From positions 49,166-113,165 of the forward strand of contig DATAZL010000145.1 of the NCBI GenBank assembly GCA_036272055.1: DNA of 64,000 nt. Direction: 5' to 3'. The notes under the pieces were generated by a model. It was not told the origin of the DNA and did no database searches. It was given only the letters and a program-made list of their open reading frames with translations. Each line of letters begins with the position of its first letter. Position 1 is the first letter of the stretch. A program made the translations under genes and the position numbers. Source of the stretch: DASZVB01 sp036272055. GTDB lineage: Bacteria; Myxococcota_A; Polyangia; Polyangiales; Polyangiaceae. Of the stretch, positions 51,252-58,139 are shown piece after piece.

Positions 51252-51686
51252 TCAAACCCTTCGAATCAGGTCCTCGTCTACCCGGTGACGTGCCATGTCG
51301 TCGGGATCGCTCGTCCAGACGAGACTTCGCGTCGATCGCGCCAGCAGAGCGACGTGCGCGTCCACCACATCGGGCTTCGTCTCGGTGATTCGCAAGCTTG
51401 CGATGAACTCGCCTATTTCACGCGCGGCGCGCTCGTCGACTTGCACCACGGTGCACGGCTGTTTCAACAGACGCGCGATGGTCGCGCTCCTCGGGCCGCC
51501 ACGCCACGATTGAGCCAGCGCACCGGCTGGGATCCGCACTGGCAAACCCAGTTCGTTGGCTCTCCGCAGGTCGACGAGCAGACGGAGGTGACGCTGTTCG
51601 AGCGCCTGCAGGGCCCCGGCATCGAGCACGAGCCCCGGCCGAGCCCCCTGTACGGAATCAGCCAGCTTTGCGCGACGTCGCTTCAC
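51252..51686 (-). CDS. PIN-domain (VapC-like) toxin in tRNA-flanked element
   Basis: 144-residue PIN-family putative RNase. LVLDAGALQALEQRH supplies the first Asp, PDVVDAHVALLA the third acidic position, and VWTSDPDDMARH the terminal Asp pair. A basic N-terminus (MKRRRAKLADS) precedes the fold and overlaps the antitoxin gene by 29 nt. A later start would shorten this overlap. It is only distantly similar to the toxin at 46597, so the two modules are not recent copies. Confidence 0.85.
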   Translation of the reverse strand: MKRRRAKLADSVQGARPGLVLDAGALQALEQRHLRLLVDLRRANELGLPVRIPAGALAQSWRGGPRSATIARLLKQPCTVVQVDERAAREIGEFIASLRITETKPDVVDAHVALLARSTRSLVWTSDPDDMARHRVDEDLIRRV

Positions 51687-51945
51687 GCCTGGACCCCTTG
51701 CTCATGAGGCCAGCACGCTCGAATGCCCTGCGCGACTCGTCCTCTGCCGCGCGGATCTGCGCTTCGGTCGCACCGCTCTCGCCGATCCATGCGGCGATCA
51801 TCTCCTCGAATGACTCGCTGGCACCAGCGTCTTCGATCAACCCCGAGATGTAATTGCTCACGTTGGGCGCCTTTCCACGTTTCACGGCGGCGCGGGCTTT
51901 TCGAAGGCTCTCGTCCGGAAGGCTGATGGCGATCTTCCTGGTCAT
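51658..51945 (-). CDS. Antitoxin of PIN toxin in tRNA-flanked element
   Basis: 95 residues from the ATG at 51945. The N-terminal MTRKIAISLPDESLRKARAA, then SNYISGLIEDAG, fits a ribbon-helix-helix DNA-binding fold. The C-terminal helix (IRAAEDESRRAFERAG) is the expected toxin-binding region. The open frame extends to 52056 but its extra residues are not antitoxin-like. The toxin gene overlaps its 3' end. Autoregulation is expected for the family. Confidence 0.82.
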   Translation of the reverse strand: MTRKIAISLPDESLRKARAAVKRGKAPNVSNYISGLIEDAGASESFEEMIAAWIGESGATEAQIRAAEDESRRAFERAGLMSKGSRREATSRKAG

Positions 51946-52027
51946 ACCAAGGACATACCACGCGGACCGGTCTCCGTCGAGCGCACCAGCGCGCCCCCTA
52001 CCGTCGCAGCTGCCAACGTGATGGTGG

Positions 52028-52255
52028 CTCCACGGGGGCGTCTTCATCGGCGGCATCGGTCCGCGACGAGTCCCGGGCTGGTTCTCGGCGGGGACGATGG
52101 ACCCGATTCGGCCTGCGGAGGGCGTGATGGAGCACGCGCGATCACTCCGCGCCGCCGGCTTTGCCGTGACCTACAGGTCGTATCCGAGCACGCACGTCGT
52201 GTCGGAACAGGAGCTGGCCGAGCTCGTGGAGTGGTGGTTCGCTCTGCGCTCCTGA
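52028..52255 (+). pseudogene. Truncated, frameshifted esterase fragment
   Basis: C-terminal ~75 codons of an alpha/beta-hydrolase related to the gene at the window start. It shows LHGGVFIGGIGPRRVPGW, then after one extra G near 52081 FSAGTMDPIRPAEGV and the ending VEWWFALRS. It aligns with LHGGVFIGG, then GWFSTGDADTIRTPE and VAWWLTAP, of that gene. There is no start codon or catalytic Ser; a stop lies 7 nt upstream in frame. It sits inside the tRNA-Lys-flanked element, between the antitoxin and the tRNA. This accounts for the 359-nt gene-free stretch 51946-52304. Confidence 0.85.
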
Positions 52256-52299
52256 TGCGCTGGCGCCCCCGTCCCACCCGCGTTTCCCGATCCCCCGTC

Positions 52300-52333
52300 T
52301 TTCGTGGGCCAAGACAGACTTGAACTGTCAGCC
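52300..52333. repeat. Right 34-bp direct repeat within tRNA-Lys gene (att-like)
   Basis: Perfect match to 51096-51129. It overlaps the last part of the tRNA-Lys gene plus five bases beyond its 3' end, so insertion here regenerates an intact tRNA. Confidence 0.9.
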
Positions 52334-52377
52334 AACGGATTAAGAGTCCGCTGCTCTACCAATTGAGCTATTGGCCC
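52305..52377 (-). tRNA. tRNA-Lys(CUU)
   Basis: A 73-nt cloverleaf can be folded by eye. Acceptor GGGCCAA pairs with TTGGCCC, the D stem is GCTC/GAGC, and the anticodon stem GCGGA/TCCGT has loop CTCTTAA, giving anticodon CUU (bases 52342-52344 on the plus strand). The T stem is GACAG/CTGTC with loop TTCAAGT, and the discriminator is A. CCA is not encoded. Its 3' end is the integration site of the adjacent element. Confidence 0.95.
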
Positions 52378-52412
52378 GTGGTCGCGCGGGGTCGCCGCGT
52401 GACCGGACGCCG

Positions 52413-52440
52413 CTCATACCATCGTCGTCGGTGGGGTCAA
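52413..52440 (-). promoter_or_regulatory. Candidate sigma-70 promoter of tRNA-Lys
   Basis: On the minus strand TTGACC (52440-52435) and TATGAG (52418-52413) are separated by 16 bp, 36 nt before the mature tRNA 5' end. The match to -35/-10 consensus is fair. Confidence 0.5.
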
Positions 52441-52616
52441 GCGTTGCGTGCACGCGGCCGTATCGCGCGGGATCGCAACGCTTCCTGGGCACTGGCGCGT
52501 GACGGCGAGAGCGTTCGCTGAGCGGGCCGAAGGCGGGCGCGTCACGACGAAAGCGCGCACGGAACGAGGTTAGACCGGGCGCGCGGGGGAATTTCCGACA
52601 AAGCGGTTGATTTCGG

Positions 52617-53663
52617 GTGGGCACGCGCCCAAGAAGCGGCAAGGCTTCGGCGGGCGTGGAAGAAGCGGTTCCGTCCATCACGATCGTCGTGCCCTTTCTC
52701 GACGAAGAGGGCAGCCTCGAGGAGCTGCACGCGCGACTGACGGCGGTGCTCACGGGCATCGGGCAGCCGTACGAGATCCTGTTCGTCAACGACGGGAGCC
52801 GCGACCGCGGCGCAGAGATCGTCGACGGGCTCGCCGCTCGCGACCCGCACGTCGGGGTCGTGCACTTTCGCCGGAACTTCGGCAAGGCAGCGGCGCTCGA
52901 CGCGGGGTTCCGGCGCGCGCGCGGGCGCATCGTCTTCACGATGGATGCCGATCTGCAGGACGACCCGACGGAGATCCCGAATTTCCTGGCGAAGCTCGCC
53001 GAGGGGTACGACCTCGTCAGCGGGTGGAAGAAGAAGCGCCACGACCCGCTCGGCAAGACTCTCCCGTCGAAGTTCTTCAACTTCGTGGTGAGCAAGTCGA
53101 GCGGGCTCAAGCTCAACGACTTCAACTGCGGCTTCAAGGCGTACCGCGCGGACGCGCTCCAGGGACTCGATCTCTACGGGGAGCTACATCGCTACGTGCC
53201 GGTACTCGTGCACTGGCGCGGCTTTCGCGTCACCGAGATCCCGGTGCTCCATCACCCGCGGACGACGGGCGCGTCGAAGTACGGCATCGAGCGCATGGCG
53301 AAGGGGTTCTTCGATCTCCTCACCGTGCTCCTCATCACGCGGTATCGCGCGCGGCCGCTGCATCTCTTCGGCGGCGTGGGGCTCGCGTTCGCGCTGACGG
53401 GATTCGGGTGCCTCGCGTACCTGAGCGTCATCTGGTTCATGGGGCACAACATCGGCACGCGGCCGCTTCTCTTGCTCGGCGTGCTGCTCATGATGGTCGG
53501 CGTGCAGCTGGTCAGCACCGGGCTCCTCGGCGAGATGATCAGCAGCACGCAGGTCGGACAGAAGGCGCACTACGAGATACGCTCGGAGCGCCTCGCGGAG
53601 GGCCCCATCCTGCCCATCGCCCTCCCGGCAGAGAAGCCCCGCCAGCCGGCAATGACGGCGTAG
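52617..53663 (+). CDS. GT2 glycosyltransferase (DPM1/GtrB/ArnC-like) with C-terminal TM pair
   Basis: 348-residue polyprenyl-phosphate sugar transferase-like enzyme. The catalytic domain has PSITIVVPFLDEEGSLEELH, VNDGS (57-61), the metal-binding MDADLQDDP (109-117), and FNCGFKAYRADAL. Two C-terminal hydrophobic segments (LAFALTGFGCLAYLSVIWF, LLLLGVLLMMVGVQLVSTGL) anchor it, as in GtrB. GTG starts at 52617 or 52656 are both possible. It probably charges undecaprenyl phosphate with a sugar for membrane glycosyltransferases encoded next door. It is convergent with the flippase gene (20-nt gap). Confidence 0.92.
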   Translation: MGTRPRSGKASAGVEEAVPSITIVVPFLDEEGSLEELHARLTAVLTGIGQPYEILFVNDGSRDRGAEIVDGLAARDPHVGVVHFRRNFGKAAALDAGFRRARGRIVFTMDADLQDDPTEIPNFLAKLAEGYDLVSGWKKKRHDPLGKTLPSKFFNFVVSKSSGLKLNDFNCGFKAYRADALQGLDLYGELHRYVPVLVHWRGFRVTEIPVLHHPRTTGASKYGIERMAKGFFDLLTVLLITRYRARPLHLFGGVGLAFALTGFGCLAYLSVIWFMGHNIGTRPLLLLGVLLMMVGVQLVSTGLLGEMISSTQVGQKAHYEIRSERLAEGPILPIALPAEKPRQPAMTA

Positions 53664-53683
53664 CGACGACGCTGCGGGCGACG

Positions 53684-55048
53684 TCAGCGGCGGCGCGAGG
53701 CTAGCATGCGCCGGAGCTCGCCGGCGGCGGCGCTGACGCTCACGTGGGTCCATACGCCGACGAGACGGCGCGCGGCGAGGAGGGTCACGATTTGCTGCAC
53801 GACGATGACGGCGCTGACCGCGGCCGCCACGCCGACTGCGCCCCAGAGATGCACAGCGACGAGACACGCGGCGATCGCGAGGAGCCCCATCGTCCCGGAG
53901 ATCCACATCGCGGCGACGCCGTGTCCGGTCATCAGGAGCGCGAAGAGGGAAGAGCCGGTCAGGATGTTCGCCGTTTGCCCGATGCAAAGGAGCGCGAGCA
54001 CCGGCGCGCCGGCTGCGTAAGCCGGGCCGAACACGATGCGTAGCAGCGGGCCACCGACCAGCGTGAACACCAGGACGACCGCCATGGACGGGATCCCGAC
54101 GACGAATGCGGTCCCGCGGAGCGTGCGCTCCATGAGCGGCTTGTCGTTCCTGGCGGCGAGTTCGCCGATGAGCGGCGGGAGCACCTGGTTGGCGATCATG
54201 AACGACACGCCGATGAGCGTGACGAGCTTCGCCGGCGTCGCGTAGAGCGCGAGCTCGCGCTCGCTCAGAAATCCCCCGACGATCCACACGTCGACGTTGG
54301 TGAGCACGTACGTCATGACGTTGCTGACGAGCACCGGCAGCGAACGCCGGAGCACGACGGCGTAGCCGTCGCCGGACGCGGGTGCGCCGAGCGTGCGCGC
54401 GTGACGCACGAGCGCGACTAGACCCACGACGGCCGACACGGCCATGCACCCCGACGTGGTCCACGCTGCCGTCGTGAGCGACAGGTGGCCCTCGGTGATC
54501 CCGAGCACGGCGAGCGCCGCGACAGTCAGCACGCCGGAGACGACACCCCCGAACACGACGGCTTCGCGGATCGCGTGGAACCCGCGAAACACCTCCGACG
54601 ACAGGATCTGCACGGCGATCGCCGCGCCCCAGACCCCCATCGCCGTCGCGATCAGAGGAAGCCGCGCGTAGCCCCCGTGTCCGGCGAGACGGCCGAGCAC
54701 GTCGAGCCCTCCGAACGACAGGAGAATCCATGCCGCGAGCGCTCCCGCGGCACCGAGGACGAGCACTGTGCGCACGACGCGCCGTGCGCGCCCGGGGAGC
54801 CCCTCTGCCATCGCCTTGGAGACGAGATAGACGGCGGTGTTGTCGAGACCGAGACGCGCCACGAGGGCCGTCGCGAGCGCGACGCTCTGGGCGAGCTGGT
54901 AGACGCCCACACTGCCGACGTCGAGGAGGCGGGTGACCATCGCCATGGCCACGAAGTTGAGCCCGAGGGCCGCGCCCTTACCGCCGAGGGCCCATGCCCC
55001 GCCACCGATGAGACGGCGTCGCAGACTCTGACCGGTGGAGGACGCCAT
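53684..55048 (-). CDS. Wzx-like polysaccharide flippase (MOP superfamily)
   Basis: 454-residue integral membrane protein with about 12-14 helices, resembling O-antigen/exopolysaccharide flippases. Conserved features include an N-terminal LIGGGAWALGGKGAALGLNF, FVAMAMVTRLLDVGSVGVYQ, a central NVDVWIVGGFLSERELALYA motif, and GPAYAAGAPVLALLCIGQ. The ATG at 55048 is preceded by an open but arginine-rich frame that is an artefact. It lies 5 nt after the GT4 gene on the same strand. It should translocate lipid-linked glycan made by the cluster. Confidence 0.9.
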   Translation of the reverse strand: MASSTGQSLRRRLIGGGAWALGGKGAALGLNFVAMAMVTRLLDVGSVGVYQLAQSVALATALVARLGLDNTAVYLVSKAMAEGLPGRARRVVRTVLVLGAAGALAAWILLSFGGLDVLGRLAGHGGYARLPLIATAMGVWGAAIAVQILSSEVFRGFHAIREAVVFGGVVSGVLTVAALAVLGITEGHLSLTTAAWTTSGCMAVSAVVGLVALVRHARTLGAPASGDGYAVVLRRSLPVLVSNVMTYVLTNVDVWIVGGFLSERELALYATPAKLVTLIGVSFMIANQVLPPLIGELAARNDKPLMERTLRGTAFVVGIPSMAVVLVFTLVGGPLLRIVFGPAYAAGAPVLALLCIGQTANILTGSSLFALLMTGHGVAAMWISGTMGLLAIAACLVAVHLWGAVGVAAAVSAVIVVQQIVTLLAARRLVGVWTHVSVSAAAGELRRMLASRRR

Positions 55049-55053
55049 GAGCC

Positions 55054-56085
55054 TCAGCTCGACAGCACGCTGTCGACCGCGGCGAGGAGCCGCTCGCGGC
55101 GCACCGAGCGCGAGAACATGGCGGCCCGCGCAGCGGCCGCACGGTTCGGTAGAGGTACGGCGAGCGCGCGCTCGATGCCGCGAGCGGCGAGCAGAGGGTC
55201 GTCTCCGGTGACGACGACCCCGGTGTCCCCGGCGACCTCGGCGAGCGCCGGCTGCGCGCTGACGACCGGCGTGCACCCGCACCACATCGCCTCTGCGACG
55301 GCGACGCCGAACGACTCGTAGAGCGAGAGCTGCGCGTAGACCGACGACGCGGCAAAGAGCTTCACGAGGTCGCAGTGCGGCAAAAGGCCGCGAAACTCGA
55401 CGTTGGGCGGCGCGACGGCCTGGTAGCGCGCGAGCGTGTCGTCCTTTGCCGGCCCGACGAAGACGAAGCGCACGTCGGGCAGATGGCGCGCCGCCTCGAT
55501 GAGCAGGTCGTGGCCCTTGAGCCGCGAATAGAGCGCGTCGATGGCGCCCGCGGTCACGACTTGGCGCAAGCGCGGGCCGTCGAGATCCACCGCCGGCAGA
55601 TCCACGGCGTTCTCGACGCGCAGGTGACGCCGCGGGCGCGCGAAGCGAAGGAGCTCCCCTTCGTTGAAGCGGGAGACGGGGAGCACGAGATCGGCGTGCG
55701 TGAGCGCATAGCGCGCGAAGTGCTTCTGCAGGGGACGGTGCGCCATCCCGTGCCGGAGGGGTGCGTAGTCGGCGACGTCGTAACCGCCGGCGACGATGAC
55801 GGATTTCTTCCCGAGGCGCGCCGCGGCCATGACGGCGAGCGCCGACATGGGGCTCGCGAACCAGGCGAACACGAGGTCGTGCGCGCGCAGGGCTTCCATC
55901 AGCTTTGCGACGCTGGCGGGTGAGTAGCGGTACTCGAAGGACGTGACGTCGTAGCGCTCGGAGAGGATCGCCCGATCGACTTCCTTGTAGTGGTGATAGC
56001 TCGCCTTGGAGACGTAGAGCACGCGCGGCCGCCCGCCCGGCAGAGGCTCGCCTCTCGACGGCGCGGCGTGCACGGCCGCCGTCAC
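55054..56085 (-). CDS. GT4-family glycosyltransferase
   Basis: 343-residue GT-B enzyme (GTG 56085, overlapping the upstream stop by 4 nt). N-domain: RVLYVSKASYHHYKEVDRAI, FAWFASPMSALAVMAAARLG. C-domain: RLKGHDLLIEAARHLPDVRF, VFVGPAKDD, and the nucleotide-sugar motif YAQLSLYESFGVAVAEAMWC (E-x7-E type). A long open frame upstream to 57084 is antisense-like noise over the neighbouring gene. It probably adds a sugar on the cytosolic face. Confidence 0.92.
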   Translation of the reverse strand: MTAAVHAAPSRGEPLPGGRPRVLYVSKASYHHYKEVDRAILSERYDVTSFEYRYSPASVAKLMEALRAHDLVFAWFASPMSALAVMAAARLGKKSVIVAGGYDVADYAPLRHGMAHRPLQKHFARYALTHADLVLPVSRFNEGELLRFARPRRHLRVENAVDLPAVDLDGPRLRQVVTAGAIDALYSRLKGHDLLIEAARHLPDVRFVFVGPAKDDTLARYQAVAPPNVEFRGLLPHCDLVKLFAASSVYAQLSLYESFGVAVAEAMWCGCTPVVSAQPALAEVAGDTGVVVTGDDPLLAARGIERALAVPLPNRAAAARAAMFSRSVRRERLLAAVDSVLSS

Positions 56086-58139
56086 TTGGACCTGGGCTTG
56101 GGGCGCCCGTGCGGCGGCTTCTTCTTGTCGAGCGGGTTCGGGCGGCTGAGCACCCAGGTCGGGCCGATGCGGTTGCGATTCGGCGCGTCGTCGAGCCAGT
56201 TGTGCCACACGGAGAACTGGAACGGCGACGTGAGCCCGTCCTGCACGTTGAAGGCGCTCACCGCGAACGCCGCGACGACGAGCCCCCACTTCAATTTGCC
56301 GATCGTCGCGCGGTCGAGCCAGAGCGCGAACATGACGAGGAGCCACGGCATGACCGGCACGAGCCAGCGCATCCCGACGCACCAGCCGCCGTAGTTGTGG
56401 GTGCGGAAGATGTAGAAGGCCGTTACGACGGTGAAGGAGATCGCGAAGACCAGCGTCTCCTGCACGAACCGATCGCGCTTCCACAGCCGCCGTCCGATCT
56501 CGAAGAGGGAGAAGCAGAAGATCGGCGTCATGCTGAAGACGCCGTGGTGGCCGAGGAGCACGTTGAAGGCGTACGTCGGCTTCGGCTCGAAGAGCGCGTC
56601 GATGCCGGAGCGTCGTCCCCCGAAGTAGCTCCCCTTGTAGGTCATCATCGACGACTCGGCGTACGCGGGGATGTAGCTGCCCGTCGCGACGTGCGCGAGG
56701 AGCGGCTGGCTGATGATCCCGGGCAGCGTCGCGGGGATGAATAGCAGGAGCGTGTAGCGCCAGTTCTTGGCGCCGAGATAGACGGCGGTGAGACCGGTCA
56801 GCGCGAGCGACGAGAGATCGATCGCCGGCAGCACGCCGAGGATCAGGCCGGAGAGCACCCAGTCGGGTTTGCCGCCGAGATCGTGCTTCGCCTTGAAGGC
56901 GTGATAGAAGCCCGCGACGGCGAACGCGGCGCCCATGTTGTGGTTGTTGATCGCCGTGCCGTACGCGACGCCCAGATACGCGAAGCCGGCGGCCGCGACG
57001 GCCACGAGCACAGCAAGCTGCCTCACTAGAAGCAGCTTGCACAGTTTGTAGAAGTATATGAGGAACACGAGGTGGCTCAGCCACCCGGTGAACACACCGA
57101 CCGTCCAGACGACGATGCTCTCGTTGTCCGTGATGTTGTAGCCGGTGACCTTCTTGAGGAGCCAGTAGATGCCCGCGCCGTAGGTCGGCAGGAGCGGCGG
57201 CTTCGACGACACGAAGTGATCGCGCGCCTTCACCTTGTCGGGCGTGAAGAGGTAGCGACTGGCGTCGATGTTGTACGTGCCGTAGTCGACGAGGGACTCG
57301 ATGGTCGCGTAGCGGCTCCCGGTGTTCGCGTTCTCACGCGACGTGAGCTGCATGTGCCAGATGACCATCACGAGGCTGGCCGTGATGAGGAGGCTCGCGA
57401 CGAGGCGCGTCGTGACGACGGTGCTCTCCGGCGCGGGCGGCGCGTGCTTCGACGCCATCGTGATCGGCGGCGCGGGCGTCACGACGGCAGCGGCGACGGA
57501 CTCGGCGTGCGGGATCGAGGGCCGCGTGATGGGCGCCTCTTCCATAGGCTCTTCGAGCAGCTCCGACAGCTCCGGCAGGATCCCGTCGGGCGGCGTGGGA
57601 AGGTCGGCGATCGAGACGGAATCGACGGTCGTGAGCGGCGCCGGTGAATGCGGCGCGTCCTCCGACGTGATCGCGGGCGCGCGCGCGAAGGGATCCGTCA
57701 CAGGGACGGCGTCGAAGAGGACGCTCGGGCCTTCCGACGAGAGCGGCACTTCTCCGACGGAGCGCGCGTGGGACGGCGCGCTGTCGAAATCGAGGACGGC
57801 TGGGCCCGACGCCTCGGCGGTGGAGATGGGGTTCACGATGAGGCGCGCGGCACGTCCGAGCGCTTCGAGGGCGAGCGGCTCGGACACCTGCGTGGCGCGC
57901 GGCTTGACCAGAGCCTCGAGGGACGGCGGATCTTCGTCGTCCGCAGCTCCAGCGCCGGGCGGCGCTTCGTGGACCTCGACGGCGTATGGGACGGCTTTCG
58001 GCTCCGACGAGAGCTCCGGCGCGGCGGCACCCGCCGGACGCGCGACCGGCGGAAAAGCACGCACCACGGGCTGCGCGAGTGGCAGCGACGCAAGCGGCGG
58101 AGCCGGGGGCGGCGGCTTCTTCGACTCGTCGTCACTCAT
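56082..58139 (-). CDS. Membrane glycosyltransferase-like protein with long disordered N-terminus
   Basis: 685 residues. The first ~235 are Pro/Ala/Ser/Glu-rich and predicted disordered (PPPPAPPLASLPLAQPVVRA, ELSELLEEPMEEAPITRP). A membrane part follows with about ten hydrophobic segments, including RLVASLLITASLVMVIW, FLIYFYKLCKLLLVRQLAVL and FAISFTVVTAFYIF. A loop holds DHFVSSKPPLLPTYGAGIYW; the D/E-rich first loop plus polytopic plan resembles PMT/ArnT-type lipid-sugar-dependent transferases, though I cannot assign a family. The basic tail is KKKPPHGRPKPRSK. The start ATG 58139 overlaps the upstream stop by 8 nt, and its stop overlaps GT4. Part of a coupled operon. Confidence 0.72.
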   Translation of the reverse strand: MSDDESKKPPPPAPPLASLPLAQPVVRAFPPVARPAGAAAPELSSEPKAVPYAVEVHEAPPGAGAADDEDPPSLEALVKPRATQVSEPLALEALGRAARLIVNPISTAEASGPAVLDFDSAPSHARSVGEVPLSSEGPSVLFDAVPVTDPFARAPAITSEDAPHSPAPLTTVDSVSIADLPTPPDGILPELSELLEEPMEEAPITRPSIPHAESVAAAVVTPAPPITMASKHAPPAPESTVVTTRLVASLLITASLVMVIWHMQLTSRENANTGSRYATIESLVDYGTYNIDASRYLFTPDKVKARDHFVSSKPPLLPTYGAGIYWLLKKVTGYNITDNESIVVWTVGVFTGWLSHLVFLIYFYKLCKLLLVRQLAVLVAVAAAGFAYLGVAYGTAINNHNMGAAFAVAGFYHAFKAKHDLGGKPDWVLSGLILGVLPAIDLSSLALTGLTAVYLGAKNWRYTLLLFIPATLPGIISQPLLAHVATGSYIPAYAESSMMTYKGSYFGGRRSGIDALFEPKPTYAFNVLLGHHGVFSMTPIFCFSLFEIGRRLWKRDRFVQETLVFAISFTVVTAFYIFRTHNYGGWCVGMRWLVPVMPWLLVMFALWLDRATIGKLKWGLVVAAFAVSAFNVQDGLTSPFQFSVWHNWLDDAPNRNRIGPTWVLSRPNPLDKKKPPHGRPKPRSK

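Larger units (their letters stand above)
51096..52333. mobile_element. Small tRNA-Lys-associated element carrying toxin–antitoxin genes
   Basis: A 1.2-kb segment is bounded by two perfect 34-bp direct repeats (51096-51129 and 52300-52333). The right copy is the 3' part of the intact tRNA-Lys gene. This is the signature of site-specific integration at a tRNA 3' end. Inside are a PIN toxin gene, its antitoxin gene and a frameshifted esterase fragment. No integrase is present, so it is a remnant or a mini-element mobilised in trans. Integration history is inferred; the repeats and content are directly visible. Confidence 0.72.

Noticed and set aside
46597..52333. Idea that two toxin–antitoxin modules mark a plasmid or prophage segment
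   Set aside because: No replication, partition, integrase, capsid or portal genes are present between them. The two toxins are dissimilar and the flanks are ordinary chromosomal genes.
52617..54731. Long minus-strand and plus-strand frames covering GT2 and flippase genes
   Set aside because: They lack domain motifs and disagree with the clear GT2 (VNDGS, MDADLQDD) and flippase membrane patterns.
56085..57084. Upstream extension of the GT4 gene
   Set aside because: The extra 333 residues are Arg/His-rich and lie antisense-frame over the PMT-like membrane gene. The GTG at 56085 overlaps that gene's stop in the usual coupled manner.
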